Below, piece by piece: positions 38,580 to 47,205 of a stretch of 64,000 nucleotides of DNA (position 1 is its first letter; the number at the start of each line of letters is the position of its first letter). The stretch lies in NCBI GenBank assembly GCA_011523845.1, contig WTFV01000018.1, positions 1 to 64,000 on the forward strand, given 5' to 3'. Position numbers and translations under genes: made by a program. The DNA is from Acidobacteriota bacterium (GTDB taxonomy: Bacteria > Acidobacteriota > Vicinamibacteria > Vicinamibacterales > UBA8438). Under the pieces are notes generated by a model. That model was given only the letters and a program-made list of their open reading frames with translations, was not told the DNA's origin and did not search any database.

Positions 38580-39857
38580 CTAGCGGCGCGCGCGCAGCTC
38601 CTCCGCCAGCTCCCTGATCTCGGTCAGATCCTGCACCATCTCGCTCCAGCCGTACCACAGGGAGTAGTCGGGATTGTTGTGGAAGGCGCCCTGGAAGGTC
38701 CGCATCCGGTGTTCCAGGTGCATCCGGAACAGGCGCTGCTCGATGACCGTCGGCGCATCGTGGAACGCCAGCAGATCCGGGTAGTCGTACGCGTAGTGCT
38801 CCGGCTTGCGCAGCACCCCGTCGGCGTAGAGGGCGGCGACGATGCGAATCGCGTCGGCGAGCAGGCGGTCCGCCTCCCGAATCATGTCGTCGCCCTTCTG
38901 CAGTTCCGCCCGTACGAGGTTGCCGGAGTGGCAGTCTTCGCAGATCGCGATCATGCGGTCGCGCTCGCGCTGCCAGTCCTCCTGCGTCAGCCGGGCGACG
39001 TCGGCCTGCCGCACGACGTCCAGGCGCGGCGTCGGATTCCCCTCCGGGTCCAGGACCCCGAGGGCCTGGAGGATGGTCGTCTGGTCGGCCGCCCACTCCG
39101 GATCCTCCGCCAGCGGCAGGCGCACGCCCAGGAATCCCCAGGCCGTCCGCACCCCGTGATCTCCCTGCGGCATGTGGCACGTCTGGCAGGTGGGCGCCGC
39201 GGCCTCGTCGGGCAGTGTGCCGTTCTGCTTCAGGAGGTGCCGCACGCCGTGCTTGGACGACGAGTACATCTCCCATTGCGGGTGGTCCATCCCCATGTGG
39301 CACGTCCGGCACGCCTGCGGCTCCCGCGCCTCCGCCACCGAGAACAGGTGGCGCGTATGGCAGGCGTCGCACGAGGAGAGGCCGAAAGTGATGCCCTCCG
39401 CCTTCAACTGCCGAATCTCGTCCTCGGTCTTCACGCCGAAACGATGGCATCCGCCGCAGCCCTTCATGCCCTCGGTGAGCGCCATCGGCAGCCAGTGCGT
39501 GGTCGGCATGGCGTTCATGCTGGCCCACGCCAGGGCGTGCTTGCCACCCTCGAACTGCTCCGCCTGGATCGGATGGCAATCCGCGCACGTTTCCAGGGTC
39601 GGGGTCCGGACGAGAGCCACGTCCTCTGCCGTGCCGTGCCCGTCGCCGTGACACAGGGCGCAGTCGACCCCCGTCGCGCTGTGCCGGCTCAGCTCCCAGT
39701 CCGTGACGACGTTCGGCGTGGCGTCGCGATGACAATCGACGCAGGCGGAAGACTCGGGCGGGGCCTCCCGGCCGCCGCACGCGGCGAGGGCCAGCACGAC
39801 CGTCGCGAGGCACCAGGCCGGAACACGGCAGCAACTACGGTATGGGAAACGCGCCAT
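38580..39857 (-). CDS. Octaheme cytochrome c of the epsilon-HAO type
   Basis: This 425-residue exported lipoprotein (VVLALAACGG lipobox) has eight CxxCH haem sites: ACVDCH, DCALCH, TCADCH, GCGGCH, SCDACH, ACRTCH, TCQTCH and ICEDCH. The spacing and the segments WASMNAMPTTHWLPMALTEG, HMGMDHPQWEMYSSSKHGVR and LQALGVLDPEGNP resemble reductive hydroxylamine-oxidoreductase homologues (epsilon-HAO), which reduce nitrite or hydroxylamine to ammonium. With the NapC-like gene downstream it would form a quinol-driven nitrogen-oxide reductase. The substrate is inferred from family and neighbour only. Confidence 0.85.
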   Translation of the reverse strand: MARFPYRSCCRVPAWCLATVVLALAACGGREAPPESSACVDCHRDATPNVVTDWELSRHSATGVDCALCHGDGHGTAEDVALVRTPTLETCADCHPIQAEQFEGGKHALAWASMNAMPTTHWLPMALTEGMKGCGGCHRFGVKTEDEIRQLKAEGITFGLSSCDACHTRHLFSVAEAREPQACRTCHMGMDHPQWEMYSSSKHGVRHLLKQNGTLPDEAAAPTCQTCHMPQGDHGVRTAWGFLGVRLPLAEDPEWAADQTTILQALGVLDPEGNPTPRLDVVRQADVARLTQEDWQRERDRMIAICEDCHSGNLVRAELQKGDDMIREADRLLADAIRIVAALYADGVLRKPEHYAYDYPDLLAFHDAPTVIEQRLFRMHLEHRMRTFQGAFHNNPDYSLWYGWSEMVQDLTEIRELAEELRARR

Positions 39858-39911
39858 CGACGATTGGAAACAGCAAGTCTCGTGCCATTGGGCGGGAGCC
39901 TGCCGGTCCGT

Positions 39912-40217
39912 TCATCGGGCTTGCATTCGGCCGGGTGTGTTCGCTGCCGTTGCGCGCCGGGATCCTGCCGCCGGAAGTTCGACGGGCTCGACGGCTGCCG
40001 GTCTGAAGGCGTCGTCGGTCGGGTCGCCGGGTGACTGCAGAGCGGCCCCGTAGAGCCGCGCAGCCGGCGTCGTTGCGGAATCGTCCGCTGGCACGCGGGG
40101 AATATCCCGCACAGCGCGCGGCAACCTGACAGCCGTGGAGAGAGTCCCCGCTGCATTCAGCGGCGATGCATCCTGCCTGACAGACTGCGTTGTTCGCCGG
40201 TTGCATACGCCCGACAT
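39912..40217 (-). CDS. Possible small protein, unknown
   Basis: This 101-residue frame starts at an ATG preceded by a perfect AGGAGG ribosome-binding site five bases upstream. The composition is Ala/Arg/Pro-rich without a recognised domain, membrane segment or signal. It lies between malQ (divergent) and the octaheme gene (same strand, 54 bases downstream). The strong ribosome-binding site is the only real support; otherwise the 450-base gap 39858-40308 would be called empty. Confidence 0.3.
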   Translation of the reverse strand: MSGVCNRRTTQSVRQDASPLNAAGTLSTAVRLPRAVRDIPRVPADDSATTPAARLYGAALQSPGDPTDDAFRPAAVEPVELPAAGSRRATAANTPGRMQAR

Positions 40218-40308
40218 GCGCCCTCCTCACGCCGGGCACCGGATGCCGGGGCGCCTCGCCGCTCTCGGTGCGACGCGGGGTTCCCCCACGGACTGCTAGG
40301 CTCGACAC

Positions 40309-42489
40309 GTGGCGGACGGTGAGCGGCCGACGTTGCATCGGCTGGCGCGGCTTCACGGCGTGCAGGCGACGTACCGCGACGGTTGCGGCAGGTGGCGCCG
40401 TGCCCCGCCGGATACCGTCCGCGCCGTCCTGCGCGCCCTGGGCGCGCCGCTCGGCGCCGCCCGCCCGGCCGATCTCCGGGCCGCGACGGCCGCACGGCGG
40501 CGCGCGATGTGGTCCCGGCCGGTCGAGCCGGTCCTGGTCGCCTGGAGCGGCCGTCGTACGGACTTTCTGCTGCGACTGCCGGAGACGCCCCACCGCACCA
40601 TCGCACGTTGCCGCCTGCGTCTGGAGAACGGCCGGACGCGCTCGTGGACGGTCGGATCCAGCGAGGCGCCGGCCGTCGATTCCGCCGTCGTCGACGGGAC
40701 GCGATACGTCTCCAGACGCCTCTCGCTTCCTCGGCGCCTGCCCGACGGGTACCACGATCTCGACGTCGAGATCGCCGATCGCACGTGGCGAGCCCTCGTG
40801 ATCGCCGCGCCGGTGCGAGCCTACGACGGCGGGGAGCGCTCATGGGGCGCCTTTCTGCCGCTCCACGCGTTGCAGTCGGCGGACAGTTGGGGGGTCGGCG
40901 ACTTCTCCGATCTCGACCGCCTGGCAAGCTGGATCGGCTCGCAGGGAGGACGGCTGGTCGGCCTTCTGCCGGCGTTGGCGGGCTTCCTGGGCGAGGCGCC
41001 CTTCGAGCCGAGCCCGTATCTGCCCGTGAGCCGGCTGTTCTGGAACGAGCTGCACGTCGACCCGCGCCGGCTGCCGGAGCTCGCGCGCTGCGAGCCGGCG
41101 CAACGGCTGGTGGCGTCGCCGGCGTTCCGCAGTCGTGTCGCCGCCCTGCGCGCCGAGCCGCTCGTCGACTACCGCAGGGCGATGGCGCTCCGGCGGCAGG
41201 TTCTCGAGCTGCTGGCCCGCTGGCTCGACGAGTGCCCCGATCGGCGCCGGGGGGCGTTCCTCGACTGGGTGGAGCAGCATCCGGTCGCCCGGGAGTACGC
41301 GGCCTTTCGCGCGCTCGGCGAACGGATGGCGCGGCCGTGGCGGGGATGGCCGGCGGCCATGCGGCCGGAGGCGATTCACGTGGAATCACGCGATCGGGAC
41401 GCGATCCGCTACCACCTCTACGCGCAGTGGACGGCGGCCCGACAGATCGCACAGCTTGCGACGGATGCGCGGGGCGTGGGCCTCTACCTCGACGCGCCCG
41501 TCGGCGTGCATCCCGACGGGTTCGACGTCTGGCGCCATCCCGCGCTGTTCGCGCGCGGCGCGGCGCTCGGCGCCCCGCCCGATCCGCTCTTCGCCGGCGG
41601 TCAGGACTGGAGCGCGCCGCCGCCGCATCCGGAGGCGGCGCGGCGCGACCGCCATGCGTACTTCCGAGCGAGCCTGGCCCACCAGATGGCGCCCGCGGCC
41701 GCCCTGCGGCTCGACCACGTGATGGGGCTGCACCGCCTGTTCTGGATCCCGCGCGGGGGCGCCGCGGCCGACGGCGCCTACGTCCGCTATCCGGCCGACG
41801 AGCTCTACGCCATCGTCTGCCTGGAATCCCACCGGCACAGGGCACGGGTGGTAGGGGAGAACCTCGGGACCGTGCCCCGCTACGTGAACGCGTCGCTGTC
41901 GCGGCACGGACTGGCCAGGCTGCATGTCGCGCAGTTCGGGATCGCACCGGGCGACGCGGACGCCCTCGCCCGTATTCCCCGGCGGTCGTTCGCCTGCGTC
42001 GACACGCACGACACGCCGACCTTCGCCGGTTTCCTGACGGGGAAGGACATCGACGAGCGGGTCGCGCGCGGCGTCCTCGACGCGGAGCGGGCCGGGCCGG
42101 CGCGCCGCCGCCGGCGGGCGGAGGTCGCGACCCTGCGCGGCGCCCTGCCGGGCCCGACCGGCCGTGGGGCGGACGTGCTTCGGACGCCGGCGCCGGCCGC
42201 CGCGGGAAAGGGCGTCGGCGACCCGCCGGCGGAGGCCGCGCCGTCTCGGCAGGCGGGGGATCTGGAGTTGTTGTGGGCGTGCTTCGACCGGCTCGCGCGC
42301 AGCGCGGCGAGCGTCGTGATCGTCAACCTGGAGGACCTCTGGCTGGAGACGCGACCGCAGAACGTGCCCGGCACCGGGCCGCGGGAGCGACCCAACTGGC
42401 GGCGCCGGGCGCGCTACGGGCTGGAGGCCTTCAAGCGTCTCCCGGAAGTGACCGCAGCGCTCGCGCGCCTCGCGCGCCGCCGTTCCTGA
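40309..42489 (+). CDS. malQ: 4-alpha-glucanotransferase (amylomaltase)
   Basis: This GH77 enzyme moves maltooligosaccharide chains between glucans and lengthens short products of glycogen breakdown. It is 726 residues with an N-terminal beta domain and RSWGAFLPLHALQSADSWGV at the barrel start. GLYLDAPVGVHPDGFDVW, the nucleophile region LRLDHVMGLHRLFWIPRG, VGENLGTVP (acid) and VDTHDTPTFAGFLTGKDI follow. It starts at GTG. It converges with the glgP gene, 13 bases apart. Confidence 0.95.
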   Translation: MADGERPTLHRLARLHGVQATYRDGCGRWRRAPPDTVRAVLRALGAPLGAARPADLRAATAARRRAMWSRPVEPVLVAWSGRRTDFLLRLPETPHRTIARCRLRLENGRTRSWTVGSSEAPAVDSAVVDGTRYVSRRLSLPRRLPDGYHDLDVEIADRTWRALVIAAPVRAYDGGERSWGAFLPLHALQSADSWGVGDFSDLDRLASWIGSQGGRLVGLLPALAGFLGEAPFEPSPYLPVSRLFWNELHVDPRRLPELARCEPAQRLVASPAFRSRVAALRAEPLVDYRRAMALRRQVLELLARWLDECPDRRRGAFLDWVEQHPVAREYAAFRALGERMARPWRGWPAAMRPEAIHVESRDRDAIRYHLYAQWTAARQIAQLATDARGVGLYLDAPVGVHPDGFDVWRHPALFARGAALGAPPDPLFAGGQDWSAPPPHPEAARRDRHAYFRASLAHQMAPAAALRLDHVMGLHRLFWIPRGGAAADGAYVRYPADELYAIVCLESHRHRARVVGENLGTVPRYVNASLSRHGLARLHVAQFGIAPGDADALARIPRRSFACVDTHDTPTFAGFLTGKDIDERVARGVLDAERAGPARRRRRAEVATLRGALPGPTGRGADVLRTPAPAAAGKGVGDPPAEAAPSRQAGDLELLWACFDRLARSAASVVIVNLEDLWLETRPQNVPGTGPRERPNWRRRARYGLEAFKRLPEVTAALARLARRRS

Positions 42490-42502
42490 ACCGTCTCCCG
42501 GC

Positions 42503-45031
42503 TCACCGCCGCAGCATGTCGCTCGACAGGCCGCCGGCGGCCGGCAAGTAGCAGAGCCGCACGTAGTCCATCACCATGCGGTCGGCGTTGAAGCGCCAGC
42601 CGAGCGTGTGGATGGCCCGCTTCATCCGCGCCGTCCAGGCGCGCGGCACGCCGTCCGGATCGCGGTCGTAGTAGAGCGGGACCACTTCCTCGGCGAGCAC
42701 CCGCAGCAGCTCTCCGGCGTCGCGCCGGTCGTGCGCCTCGTCCGATGCATGCGTCTCGCCCGTGCCGATGGCGAACCCGTTCGTGCCGTCGTAGGCCTCG
42801 GCCCACCAGCCGTCGAGGACCGACAGGTTCAGGCCGCCGTTCAGCAGGACCTTCTGCCCGCTCGTGCCGGACGCCTCCTGCGGCCGGCGGGGATTGTTGA
42901 GCCAGACGTCCACCCCCTGGACGAGCTCTCGGCCGAGGCTGATGTCGTAGTCCTCCAGGAAGACCAGCTTGCCGAGGAAGCGGGAATCCCGGCTCAGCTC
43001 GTGAATCCGGCGCAGCACCCCCTTGGCGGGCTCGTCGCGCGGGTGCGCCTTGCCCGCGATCACGAACTGGACGGGGTGCTGGGGATCGTTGACGAGACTC
43101 GCGAGGCCGTCCGGATCCTGCAGAAAGAGGGCCGCCCGCTTGTACGTGGCCATGCGGCGGGCGAAGCCGATGGTCAGGGCGTCCTGACTCAACGCGTGGG
43201 ACAACTGTTCGAGGACGACGGCCGGCTCGCCGCGCCGCGCCGCCTCGCGCAGGACCCGCCGGCGCACGGCGTCGAGGAGGCGGATCTTGAGCGCCACGTG
43301 GGTTTCCCACAACGCGCCGTCGCTGACGTTCTCGATACCGGCCGAGCTCTCCGGGAAGGCGTTCTCCCGGGCGACCTCCGAGGGCAGGTAGCGGTCGTAC
43401 AACTGCTGCATCTGCGGCGCCAGCCAGCTCGGCACGTGGATCCCGTTGGTGATGTGGCCGATCGGCACGTCCTCTTCCGGGCGGTCGCCCCAGAGCCCCG
43501 TCCACATGTGTCGCGTCACGTCGCCGTGCAGCGACGACACCGCGTTCGCCCGCCGCGAGACCCGAAGTCCCAGCACGGTCATGCAGAACGCTTCGCCGGC
43601 GTCCTCCGGATCCATCCGTCCGAGGCTCATGAGCCGTTCGTGCGGGATGCCGAGCGCGTCGCGGAGCGGTCCCAGGTGCTCGTCCATCAGATCGGGGGCG
43701 AAGCGATCGTGGCCGGCCGGCACCGGCGTATGCGTCGTGAAGACCGTGCGCCGGGCGACCCGCCGGACAGCGCGCTCGAAATCCACGCCCTCGCGTTCCA
43801 TGCAGCGCCGTATCGCCTCCAGCACCGCGAAGGCGCTGTGGCCCTCGTTCAGGTGGTAGACGCCCGGCACGATGCCCAGCGCGTGCAACGCCTTCAACCC
43901 GCCGATGCCGAGCAGCAGCTCCTGCCGGATGCGGACCCGGACGTCGCCGCCGTAGAGCCGCGCCGTCAAGGCCCGGTCCTCCGGCGTATTGCCGTCGACG
44001 TCCGAATCGAGAAGCAGCAGGGTGCGCCGTCCGATGGTCGCCTGCCATACCCGGGCGCGGAGCGTCCCGCCGCCGGTCTCGATCGCCGGCACGATCGCCT
44101 TGCCGTCCGGGTCCACCGCCGGCTCCAGCGGCAGTCGGGAGACGTCCACCTCCGCGTATTCTTCCTGCTGCCAGCCGGAAGCGTCGAGGCGCTGCCGAAA
44201 ATAGCCCTGGCCGTAGAACAGCCCCACGCCGACCAGCGGGACACCCAGGTCGGAGGCGCTCTTGATGTGGTCGCCGGCCAGCACGCCCAGTCCGCCGGAA
44301 TAGATCGGCAGCGACTCGTGGATCCCGAACTCCGCGGAGAAGTAGGCCACCGGCTGTCGCCGCAGCACGCCGGCGTGGGTGTCTCCCCAGGTGGCGGCCC
44401 GCTCGCGGTATTCCTGCAACCGCCGGAACGCGTGATTGATCCGATGGGCCAGTGCGAGGTCGCCGATGCGCTCGTCGAGCTCGTCGAGCGGCATCTCCGA
44501 GAGGAGCGCCACGGGGTTGCGTCCGAGCGCTTCCCAGCGGGCCGGATCGAGGTCCTGGAACAGGCTCAGGGCGCTGGCGTCCCAGCTCCACCACATGTTG
44601 CGCGCAAGCGCCCAGAGACGCCGCTGGAGCGGCCCGAGAGACTGATCGCGTTCGCGTACCTGCGCGACGATGGGACTGATCTCGCCCGCCGCCAGGAGCA
44701 GCGAGGCGATCTCGTCGTCCGAGAAGCTCCGTTCCTCGATGGTCTGCACGATCAGCACGCCCTGCAGCAGCTCGCGGTCGATCAGCGGGACGCCCAGGAA
44801 CGCGTAGTACGGGTCCTCGCCGGTCTCTGCGAAGTGCTTGAAACGCGGATGGCGCTTGACGTTGGGCACCTCCACGGGTCGCAACTGCTCGGCGACCAGC
44901 CCCGCGAGCCCTTCGTGGAGCTCCATGCGGACCTTGCCGACGCTCTCCGGACGCAATCCGACCGTGGCGGCCAGCACCAGGTGGGTCCGGTCCGACTCCA
45001 GCAGATAGATGGAGCAGACGTCCACTCCCAT
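42503..45031 (-). CDS. glgP: GAF domain-alpha-glucan phosphorylase fusion
   Basis: This enzyme releases glucose-1-phosphate from glycogen with phosphate, using pyridoxal phosphate. Of 842 residues, the first ~120 form a GAF sensor domain (VDVCSIYLLESDRTHLVLAA; FLGVPLIDRELLQGVLIVQ), which could bind a small ligand and regulate activity. The phosphorylase shows YFSAEFGIHESLPIYSGGLG, HLNEGHSAFAVLE, VFTTHTPVPAGHDRF and the PLP-lysine segment SGTSGQKVLLNGGLN. The first ATG falls inside the GAF domain. The frame is open another ~50 codons upstream (TLTAGVQQLQTRM) without ATG, GTG or TTG, so the true start is uncertain. Confidence 0.92.
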   Translation of the reverse strand: MGVDVCSIYLLESDRTHLVLAATVGLRPESVGKVRMELHEGLAGLVAEQLRPVEVPNVKRHPRFKHFAETGEDPYYAFLGVPLIDRELLQGVLIVQTIEERSFSDDEIASLLLAAGEISPIVAQVRERDQSLGPLQRRLWALARNMWWSWDASALSLFQDLDPARWEALGRNPVALLSEMPLDELDERIGDLALAHRINHAFRRLQEYRERAATWGDTHAGVLRRQPVAYFSAEFGIHESLPIYSGGLGVLAGDHIKSASDLGVPLVGVGLFYGQGYFRQRLDASGWQQEEYAEVDVSRLPLEPAVDPDGKAIVPAIETGGGTLRARVWQATIGRRTLLLLDSDVDGNTPEDRALTARLYGGDVRVRIRQELLLGIGGLKALHALGIVPGVYHLNEGHSAFAVLEAIRRCMEREGVDFERAVRRVARRTVFTTHTPVPAGHDRFAPDLMDEHLGPLRDALGIPHERLMSLGRMDPEDAGEAFCMTVLGLRVSRRANAVSSLHGDVTRHMWTGLWGDRPEEDVPIGHITNGIHVPSWLAPQMQQLYDRYLPSEVARENAFPESSAGIENVSDGALWETHVALKIRLLDAVRRRVLREAARRGEPAVVLEQLSHALSQDALTIGFARRMATYKRAALFLQDPDGLASLVNDPQHPVQFVIAGKAHPRDEPAKGVLRRIHELSRDSRFLGKLVFLEDYDISLGRELVQGVDVWLNNPRRPQEASGTSGQKVLLNGGLNLSVLDGWWAEAYDGTNGFAIGTGETHASDEAHDRRDAGELLRVLAEEVVPLYYDRDPDGVPRAWTARMKRAIHTLGWRFNADRMVMDYVRLCYLPAAGGLSSDMLRR

Positions 45032-45256
45032 CCGCGTCTGAAGCTGCTGGACGCCGGCCGTCAGGGTCGCTGTGGGATCAACGTATCGCGTGGTCAGGCT
45101 GCGTACCTCGTGAGAAGGTTTTCGGAAGCGAGTCCGGATCGTCTCGGACCGGCGGCGGGATCGTCAAGGGCGTGGCGGCGTCGAACGGTCCCCCGGGGAC
45201 CGCGGGGGAAGCACGGCGACCGGGAGCGGGCTCCCGGTTCGCCGTCCCGGCGGGGA

Positions 45257-46267
45257 TCAGCTCACCGCGGCTTCGGGCGCCGCGCCGGCCCGGACCGTCG
45301 CCGGCGGCCGGGAGTCGCCTCGCGCGGCCAGCTCGTCGCCGAGGAGCTGCAGGTTGAAGGCGGGCCGCCTGCCGATCGCGAGCAGCGACTCGACGATGCG
45401 CGCCGGCTGCCCCCAGTCGTTCCACATGACGCCGTCGAGCGACTGCACCGCGATGCGGTCCGCCGCGCGCTCGAGCAGCTCGGAGGAGAAGTTGACCCGC
45501 GGCATGGTCTCGTACGCTTCGTCGAGAACCTCCCTTTCGTGGCGCGTGCCGATGGCGGACTGCAGCACCGCGAAGAACGGAATCAGGTTCGGCAGCCGCT
45601 CGCAGGCGATCTCCCAGAGCGTGCGGGCGCGCGCCGCCAGGACCAGCGTGTTCCACAACGCACCGCGTGCGTGGAGCCGGGCCGCTTCGGCCGGCGCCGG
45701 CTTCTCCACGAAGGACTCGACGGCGAATGCGCGGTGAGCCGGCTGCCGGCCGAGATCGTCGGACGGGACGATCCAGCCGTACTCGTCTTCGACGTCGGTG
45801 GGTTCGGCGCCCAGCAGGACGATCCGATCCGCGAGGCGTTCGGCGGCCTGGATTGCCACCTGTACCCGCGCCACGAACCGCCACTCCGGATACACGAAGT
45901 GGTCCGAGGGGAGAAAGACCACCGTGGCGTCCGGATCCCGATGCATCGCGTGGACCAGCCCCAGCAGCACACCCGGCGCCGTGTCGAGGTTGGCCGGCTG
46001 CTCGATGAACGCGCCGTCGGTCGCGCGCGCCGTGCGGGCGCGCAGCAGGTTCCGGTGGTGGCGTCCGACGACCGTCAGGATGCGCCCCGGATTGCACAGG
46101 CAGGCCGCCCGATCGATCGTATGGTCGAGCATCGACCGCGTGCCCGTGAACGCGCAGTACTGCTTGGGAACGTGGCGGCCGAGCCAGCGCTCGGTCAGCG
46201 GCCGCAGACGCATGCCGTCGCCGCCGGCCAGCACGACTGTCATCGGTTGTGTCATCGACGTCATCAT
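45257..46267 (-). CDS. Mannose-1-phosphate guanylyltransferase-like enzyme
   Basis: This 336-residue sugar-phosphate nucleotidyltransferase has TVVLAGGDGMRLRPLTERW (GG-x-G-x-RLRPLT signature), VVFLPSDHFVYPEWRF, VESFVEKPAPAEAARL and MPRVNFSSELLERA. The last two are typical of GDP-mannose-forming ManC/Mpg enzymes. The second position of the signature is relaxed (GDGMRL). The ATG at 46267 has an AGGAAAG site upstream. It lies between glgP and glgB on the same strand, so it may serve polysaccharide synthesis with them. ADP-glucose versus GDP-mannose specificity is not certain. Confidence 0.82.
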   Translation of the reverse strand: MMTSMTQPMTVVLAGGDGMRLRPLTERWLGRHVPKQYCAFTGTRSMLDHTIDRAACLCNPGRILTVVGRHHRNLLRARTARATDGAFIEQPANLDTAPGVLLGLVHAMHRDPDATVVFLPSDHFVYPEWRFVARVQVAIQAAERLADRIVLLGAEPTDVEDEYGWIVPSDDLGRQPAHRAFAVESFVEKPAPAEAARLHARGALWNTLVLAARARTLWEIACERLPNLIPFFAVLQSAIGTRHEREVLDEAYETMPRVNFSSELLERAADRIAVQSLDGVMWNDWGQPARIVESLLAIGRRPAFNLQLLGDELAARGDSRPPATVRAGAAPEAAVS

Positions 46268-46445
46268 TGCTTTCCTGCCTTCCGCCTGCTTCCGCCGGTC
46301 TCGGTCCCCGAATCGCCGGAAACGAAGTCGCGGGACAAACTTGTGGCGGACCGCGCGACAGACCACAGAAATGTAGTGGCCCGGCGCCTGTCGCGCCGCC
46401 CGCGTGCGTGCGCCACCAATGACTGCGATACAGGCGCCCGCGGCG

Positions 46446-46700
46446 CTACACCGGAATGGATCCGCTCCGCAGCTCGCGCTCCGCCTGCAACCAGTCGTCG
46501 AGGGGGCCGCCCGGCCCCTTGCGCTCGATAGACAGGAAGTACGCGCGCTCGGCAATCTGCTCGGCGGTCGGCGCGGGCGACGGCGCTTCCACGGGCGTGG
46601 CGGCGACGGGCTTCGCAACGGTCCGGCGCACGGTCCTGCTCCGCGGCGCGGTCTTCCTCGTCCGCTTCACGGCTGTCGACGTTGTCGTTCGTTTCGCCAT
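46446..46700 (-). CDS. DUF2934 protein
   Basis: This 84-residue protein has a basic, disordered N-terminal half rich in Lys/Arg/Thr/Ala-Pro, which could bind nucleic acid. It ends in a DUF2934 helix pair (EQIAERAYFLSIERKGPGGP then DDWLQAERELRSG). The domain is common in acidobacteria and proteobacteria, and its role is unknown. It is a stand-alone gene. Confidence 0.85.
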   Translation of the reverse strand: MAKRTTTSTAVKRTRKTAPRSRTVRRTVAKPVAATPVEAPSPAPTAEQIAERAYFLSIERKGPGGPLDDWLQAERELRSGSIPV

Positions 46701-47205
46701 GTCAGAGACTTCCTCTATTCCTTCCCTTGGCGCGCGAGCGCTTGGCGCGCGAGCGCTGCTGTTGTGCCGACCGCCACGCGCTTCGAGCCGCGCTGAACCT
46801 CGTTCCGCGGAAAGCGCAAGGATCGAGAACCGCCGGAATCGAGGCTACCGTCGCGGTGTATCCAATACGTGTCGGACGCGTTCCGTTACCGTTGAGCCCG
46901 TGCCCTGTGCCTGCGCCCCGCCGGGCCCGATGACCTGTGTCATCTGGCTCTAGCAAGAATCGTGCCGCCGCTGGAGCCCGCCACGCATGAGCCGGATACA
47001 CGCCGCATCAATCAGTTGCAGCACGGTTGCGGCGTGTCTTCGGGGTACGCGACTCTCCTGCCACGATCTGCAAGAGTGTCGGTACGCAGACTGCCTACGA
47101 CATTTCTGTGAGCCGCCGCACGGTGGTTGCGCACAGACAGGCTGCCGAGCTGACCGTTCCTGAGAGCCGGAGCCGTTCGGGAAGGGAGCGCCAGCGGGGT
47201 GGTCG
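46701..47205. other. 505-base intergenic region without a gene
   Basis: I see no coding frame with convincing composition. The 16-mer TTGGCGCGCGAGCGCT appears twice in tandem (46728 and 46744), just upstream of the DUF2934 gene, and could be a regulator site or slipped-strand duplication. The remainder probably carries the DUF2934 promoter and the glgB terminator. No intrinsic terminator with a T run was found. Confidence 0.5.

Noticed and set aside
37296..40034. A 912-codon open frame on the plus strand
   Set aside because: It runs across the antisense of two haem proteins whose CxxCH sites prove the minus strand is coding.
42608..46531. A 1307-codon open frame on the plus strand
   Set aside because: It is antisense to the glgP and nucleotidyltransferase genes, has no domain, and is an artefact of high GC codon use.
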